Assembly: GCA_903926285.1 (NCBI GenBank)
Contig: CAIYIP010000303.1
Span: 1-7,814 of the forward strand
Source: an uncultured Gammaproteobacteria bacterium
Lineage (GTDB): Bacteria; Pseudomonadota; Gammaproteobacteria; Pseudomonadales; Pseudohongiellaceae
Reading direction: 5' to 3'
DNA: 7,814 bases
The translations under genes and the position numbers were made by a program. Every line of letters begins with the position of its first letter. The stretch's first letter is position 1. The notes beneath the pieces were generated by a model. The model was given only the letters and a program-made list of their open reading frames with translations, did not search any database and was not told the origin of the DNA. Shown here piece by piece: positions 4,649-7,814 of this stretch.

Positions 4649-6355
4649 TTAGGGGACTGCAGTTGCGCTTGCTAGAACAAATATCATCGGCAACTTGTTG
4701 CTTACTAAATTCAACTTGGCTGCATAGAGTTTATTATCAGAAGTACGGACTAATGGAAGCGTAAGAATTCCATTTATATATTTTGCATCATTCGGTTTAG
4801 GGCCTCCTTGTTCGAGCTTGGAGACATATCGGTAATCTTTTAAAGAGAATGTATTAGTAGTTGGGCCTGTGAATTGCATATTTACAGCATAAATTTCCCC
4901 ATTCACCTCGAGTTCTGGAATGTGCAGAACGCTCTGTATGAACGTAGCAGGCTTAGTAGTAGTTTCATTTGGATTAGTACCAGCTGGGTTGTAGCCGATC
5001 ACTGGCTGCTCGTTGATGATGAGCTGGACTGGTCCCGTTGTTCCTCCCACATGCACCGTGTTGAGGTATACCTGTGACATGCCACGAGTTTGGTGTTGAA
5101 AAAGCTGAGCGTTGAAAAGCAGTTTATTGCTGCTGTTCTTGACTTGGACATGCGTGCCAAAGTAATCACCTTCAAATGTTACATAGATGCCGGGATTTGT
5201 GGTTACGTTATCGTAAACCAGCATTTCTTTACCGTTATATGCAACCATGTCGATATCACCATCTCTGTCGAGGTCGCCAAATTTGCGGGATCTGCGGTCG
5301 TTACCGATAATAGTTCCTTCCAAACGTTGAAATGAAAAATTTCCTGTATTGAGGTAGATGCCACTGGCAGTCGTGTGATCGCCGCCGAAAATGAGATCAC
5401 GATATCCGTTGTTATCCAGGTCAATCACATCTATCTCGCCATCACCATCATAGGGGCGGCGTCCAGCGAAAATGGGGCCCGTATTCACTTTGTTGAAACG
5501 ATAGCCATCATTGCGATAAAGGTTTTCTGTGAAAAGATCGATAAGATCCAGATCTCCGTCCATATCGATATCTTCAGGCAAAAACTGCTGTTCCAGTCCA
5601 TCGCGTAAGCCAAGGCTTTCAGTGACATCTACCCACACGCCATTTTTCTGCTCGAGCACCCAAGAGTAGCCAGACTGCCGCACTTGGGGCCCGGAATCAG
5701 TCTGGAAAGTGATTTGTCCAGTGACACTCGGCACTAGCTCAGGCGCACCGTCATTGTTCAGATCAACGTAATAAGCCTTGGTAAATTTGGCATCAAGCGG
5801 ATGTTTGGGAGGCGGGATGTGTAACGGCATCGGAAGAAATTTGGCGATTTCTATTAAATCGCTCGCAGGTATCCAAAACGGTTGATTACTTGGCGTAAAC
5901 TGGCCAGCGCCTTGGTTGAGAAATAGTTTATTGGCAATATTGTCGCCTTCCGTGCCTATACCATCTATATCACCGTCCTTGTCGATATCCAGCCAAACGG
6001 GGTCGCGTACCCCGAAAACCCAAGATCCCTGTTTGAGATATTCCGCATCCCCTTTCGCGCCACGCCAAATGAATGCATCTCGGCTGTGATGACCATAGAG
6101 GATGACATCCAGTGAACCATTGTCGTCATAGTCAACAAGAGATGACATCCACGGGTATGCAAGAATATTCTGCGGGATTACTAGCCTATACGCTTCTTTA
6201 AGTAACTGATCTTGCTTGGTAGGAACCAAGGGTGTGGACGTCTGAGCCAAAGTAACGGTTGCGCTGGCAAGCATGCAGCTAATCAGGAAAAAATTGATAC
6301 AAGACATTCGATTACAAAAGCAGAGTTTGAATTGCTTTGATAGGGTTAAAGTCAC
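4649..6355 (-). CDS. Exported FG-GAP/VCBS repeat protein with calcium-binding loops
   Basis: The preferred start is GTG at 6353-6355, giving 568 residues, because GGAGAGG lies just upstream. The n-region has several Lys/Arg residues before the hydrophobic segment FFLISCMLASATVTLA. The mature protein carries six Asp-rich loops of the DxDxDG type: VDYDDNGSLD (about residue 75), LDIDKDGDID (123), VDLNNDGAPE (198), EDIDMDGDLD (262), IDLDNNGYRD (312) and GDLDRDGDID (361). These are the calcium-binding loops of FG-GAP/VCBS blades, and such proteins fold as integrin-alpha-like propellers and are exported or surface-attached. After about residue 375 the repeats stop. The C-terminal 190 residues include two related units (about 475-506 and 529-561) with the pattern L.(I/L)P.(L/V)......Y.....L. 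I see no anchor, PEP-CTERM or LPXTG signal. The gene looks A/T-richer than its neighbours. Longer (GTG 6382) and shorter (ATG 6307) starts lack a good ribosome site. Confidence 0.85.
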   Translation of the reverse strand: MTLTLSKQFKLCFCNRMSCINFFLISCMLASATVTLAQTSTPLVPTKQDQLLKEAYRLVIPQNILAYPWMSSLVDYDDNGSLDVILYGHHSRDAFIWRGAKGDAEYLKQGSWVFGVRDPVWLDIDKDGDIDGIGTEGDNIANKLFLNQGAGQFTPSNQPFWIPASDLIEIAKFLPMPLHIPPPKHPLDAKFTKAYYVDLNNDGAPELVPSVTGQITFQTDSGPQVRQSGYSWVLEQKNGVWVDVTESLGLRDGLEQQFLPEDIDMDGDLDLIDLFTENLYRNDGYRFNKVNTGPIFAGRRPYDGDGEIDVIDLDNNGYRDLIFGGDHTTASGIYLNTGNFSFQRLEGTIIGNDRRSRKFGDLDRDGDIDMVAYNGKEMLVYDNVTTNPGIYVTFEGDYFGTHVQVKNSSNKLLFNAQLFQHQTRGMSQVYLNTVHVGGTTGPVQLIINEQPVIGYNPAGTNPNETTTKPATFIQSVLHIPELEVNGEIYAVNMQFTGPTTNTFSLKDYRYVSKLEQGGPKPNDAKYINGILTLPLVRTSDNKLYAAKLNLVSNKLPMIFVLASATAVP

Positions 6356-6359
6356 AGAA

Positions 6360-6366
6360 CCTCTCC
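6360..6366 (-). promoter_or_regulatory. Ribosome binding site deciding the FG-GAP gene start
   Basis: On the minus strand GGAGAGG precedes GTG (6355-6353) with four bases between. The same seven bases precede the DUF6152-type gene. The GTG at 6382 and the ATG at 6307 have nothing comparable. Confidence 0.6.
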
Positions 6367-6453
6367 GCTGACGATATATCACAGGATATAAAGGATTTGG
6401 CCGGTTTTAATGGGGCAGGAGCTAGAATTAGCTTAGCACTACTTGAGCGCCAA

Positions 6454-6800
6454 TGTAACGGTCAACTAATTCCGGACAGTGGTTAGCTAGATTTTCTAGT
6501 TCGTACAGGTGCCAATCCATCGTTAGTTGTATGCGGCCTGCGCCAGTTGTAATAATCTATCAGGTAATAATTGATATCTTTTGTCGCTTCGGCTGGCGTC
6601 ATGTAGCAAGGTCCTTGGATCCGTTCCGTGTTCAAGCTCCTGAACAACCTCGCCATACGGGCATCGTCCAAGCAGATGCCTCGTCTGCTCATGTTTTGCG
6701 TGATACGGAGGCGCAACAAACGCTGCCGGAATAAGTCCAGCACAACCGCCACACCGCGCCAGCTTTAATCACCCACCCAGGTTTCCATGACCTCGCCAGA
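6454..6800 (-). mobile_element. Decayed IS3-family insertion sequence remnant
   Basis: The transposase remnant reads on the minus strand. Its downstream end is probably the sequence at 6454-6478, which begins TGTAACGGTCAACTAATTCC on the plus strand. It starts with TG as IS3-family ends usually do, and lies just past the transposase stop. The other end is not visible. The last transposase-like residues I can read upstream are TWVGD at 6768-6782, so the right border near 6800 is approximate. No target-site duplication can be assigned. Confidence 0.65.
6483..6782 (-). pseudogene. IS3-family transposase (OrfB) fragment, internally deleted
   Basis: A minus-strand frame from 6752 to the TAA at 6483-6485 gives 89 residues matching the end of an IS3-family DDE transposase. 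Recognisable parts are AVVLDLF, QNMSRRGICLDDARMARLFRSLNTERI, and the tail INYYLIDYYNWRRPHTTNDGLAPVR. Further upstream, in another frame, TWVGD (6768-6782) is followed by a stop. It looks like the start of the WVGDITY motif that holds the first catalytic Asp. About 50-60 residues that should lie between LDLF and QNMS are gone, including the HSDxGxQY motif with the second Asp. The catalytic Glu expected in DNAxxExFF is Ala (residue 34 of the 89). The fragment is therefore inactive, broken by at least one deletion and one frame change. Confidence 0.85.
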
Positions 6801-6843
6801 GAGTGATAAGATCCACGTCCCGTTCCAGCAGTCCTGAACCCCC

Positions 6844-7814
6844 TTGCTTCCTTCCGAACGTTATCAACAACTGCAACAGCAGGCCGGCTACAAGGCAGAT
6901 TCTCTGCAGGCACAAGCCGTGCTGCGGCTGGACGCCTTGTACGAACGGCTATTGGTCCCTTCGCCGTGGTATGCGCGGCGCGAGAAAATCAAAGGTGTGT
7001 ACTTGTGGGGACAGGTGGGGATTGGCAAAAGCTTTCTGACCGACCTCTTCTTCGACTGCCTGCCCGACATTGGCAAGACGCGCCAGCATTACCAGCACTT
7101 CATGGCACGCGTGCACCGCGAAATGAATGCCATCACCGGCCGCGCCAACCCCTTAAAACACGTTGGTAAAAAACTGGCCGCTGAATACAGCGTGATCTGC
7201 CTCGACGAGCTCTACATTACCGACCTCGGCGACGCCATGATTGTCTATCACCTGTTCACGAGCCTGTTCAACGAAGGCGTGGCGCTGCTGATTACGTCGA
7301 ATTTCGCCCCCGAACATCTCTACAAGGATGATTTGCAACCGGCAATCTTCCAGCCCGCGATCCGTTTGCTCAGGGCCCACACGGAAGCATTGCATCTGCA
7401 AAGTGTCGAGGATTACCGACGCCTGCAGCAGCAGGAACACCCGACATGGTTCACAGGCAACGAACAAGATTTTGCTACGCTGTTTGCCCAGCTCAATCTG
7501 GAACATCAACAGAGCACGGACTTCAGCATGGATACTCTCGTTATCCACCATCACGTGCTGACACCCATGCGTCATCACGGTCAGTTAGCATGGTTCAGCT
7601 TTGCAGAACTGTGCGAACGTCCGCGCTCTGCCAAGGACTATATTGCATTGGGGCAACGCTTCAAGATGCTGCTGGTCAGTAACGTGCCGCAGTTTGGTGG
7701 CAGCGAAGCCAACCTGGGTCTCACGATCGGTACAGAGGATGGAATCGTCGGTGGTCACCGGCGCCACGATTCCTCCAACCAGATTGCCCAGCGCCGGGTC
7801 ATCAGCCGGGTGGC
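6844..7814 (+). CDS. ZapE/AFG1-like P-loop ATPase, 3' end outside the window
   Basis: Plus frame 1 is open from after the TGA at 6835-6837 to the window end with no stop, giving 323 residues. It matches the AFG1/ZapE ATPase family (E. coli ZapE is about 375 residues), whose members act at the cell division site or, in mitochondria, on membrane proteins. Landmarks from TTG 6844 are an N-terminal helix ERYQQLQQQAGY aligning with the start of ZapE, Walker A GQVGIGKS (56-63, K62), FMARVHREM (86-94), Walker B VICLDELYITDLGDAM (117-132, D121/E122) and sensor TSNFAPEHLY (151-160). PRSAKDYIALGQRFKMLLVSNVP then leads into a GTEDG segment and IAQRR near the edge. The GTEDG insert suggests a divergent paralogue rather than classic ZapE. 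The LQRxRF motif of E. coli ZapE reads LQPAIF here. The only plausible start is TTG, without a clear Shine-Dalgarno site, directly beside the IS remnant, so the original 5' end may have been altered. Confidence 0.88.
   Translation, partial: MLPSERYQQLQQQAGYKADSLQAQAVLRLDALYERLLVPSPWYARREKIKGVYLWGQVGIGKSFLTDLFFDCLPDIGKTRQHYQHFMARVHREMNAITGRANPLKHVGKKLAAEYSVICLDELYITDLGDAMIVYHLFTSLFNEGVALLITSNFAPEHLYKDDLQPAIFQPAIRLLRAHTEALHLQSVEDYRRLQQQEHPTWFTGNEQDFATLFAQLNLEHQQSTDFSMDTLVIHHHVLTPMRHHGQLAWFSFAELCERPRSAKDYIALGQRFKMLLVSNVPQFGGSEANLGLTIGTEDGIVGGHRRHDSSNQIAQRRVISRV

Noticed and set aside
7153..7578. Minus-strand gene of 141 residues
   Set aside because: It is antisense to the Walker B and sensor region of the ATPase, which has strong motif support on the plus strand.
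7711..7814. Idea that the ATPase is fused to, or truncated by, unrelated sequence after residue 290
   Set aside because: The tail does not match E. coli ZapE, but the frame stays open, contains a GTEDG segment that I recall from other AFG1-like ATPases, and then IAQRR, which fits the RRFI region. An insert in a divergent paralogue explains it better.

Overview
The window looks like accessory or weakly conserved chromosome from a marine- or freshwater-type gammaproteobacterium. That placement is an inference. It rests on moderate GC, secreted proteins with Gram-negative signal peptides, a TonB-receptor-like motif, a DUF6152-type exported protein and a ZapE/AFG1-type ATPase. No taxonomic marker is present, so the assignment stays open.

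Layout, left to right. (1) 1-194 is the 3' end of an AraC-family regulator. (2) 295-1350 encodes an exported DUF6152-type protein. (3) 1351-1767 is a degenerate intergenic stretch. It holds a 13-base tandem array (four units), a short remnant resembling the C-terminus of a DUF3516 helicase, and a 13-base tandem duplication. (4) 1768-2307 encodes a small exported protein carrying a TonB-receptor-like motif but no barrel. (5) 2308-2705 is non-coding, with an exact 25-base tandem duplication, a 7-bp hairpin and copies of a dispersed GYGGRTGTCC motif. (6) 2706-3227 encodes an unrecognised cytoplasmic protein with a lysine-rich linker. (7) 3308-4378 encodes an exported SMP-30/gluconolactonase-like beta-propeller. 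(8) 4379-4648 is a non-coding gap with another copy of the motif. (9) 4649-6355, on the minus strand, encodes an exported FG-GAP/VCBS calcium-binding repeat protein. (10) 6454-about 6800, minus strand, is a decayed IS3-family element. (11) 6844 to the window end is the open 5' part of a ZapE/AFG1-like P-loop ATPase with no stop codon before the edge.

The genes do not form an obvious operon. Gaps are long, strands differ, and most genes have their own ribosome binding site. Four of the seven genes encode exported proteins (DUF6152, small TonB-motif protein, SMP-30-like, FG-GAP), so the region is weighted to the periplasm or cell surface. I see no defence system, CRISPR array, RNA gene, integron or biosynthetic cluster. 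The least explained signals are the GYGGRTGTCC motif, found five times in three consecutive intergenic regions and bracketing the SMP-30-like gene, and the cluster of tandem duplications. The barrel-less TonB-motif protein and the divergent ZapE-like ATPase next to an IS scar are the next most interesting.
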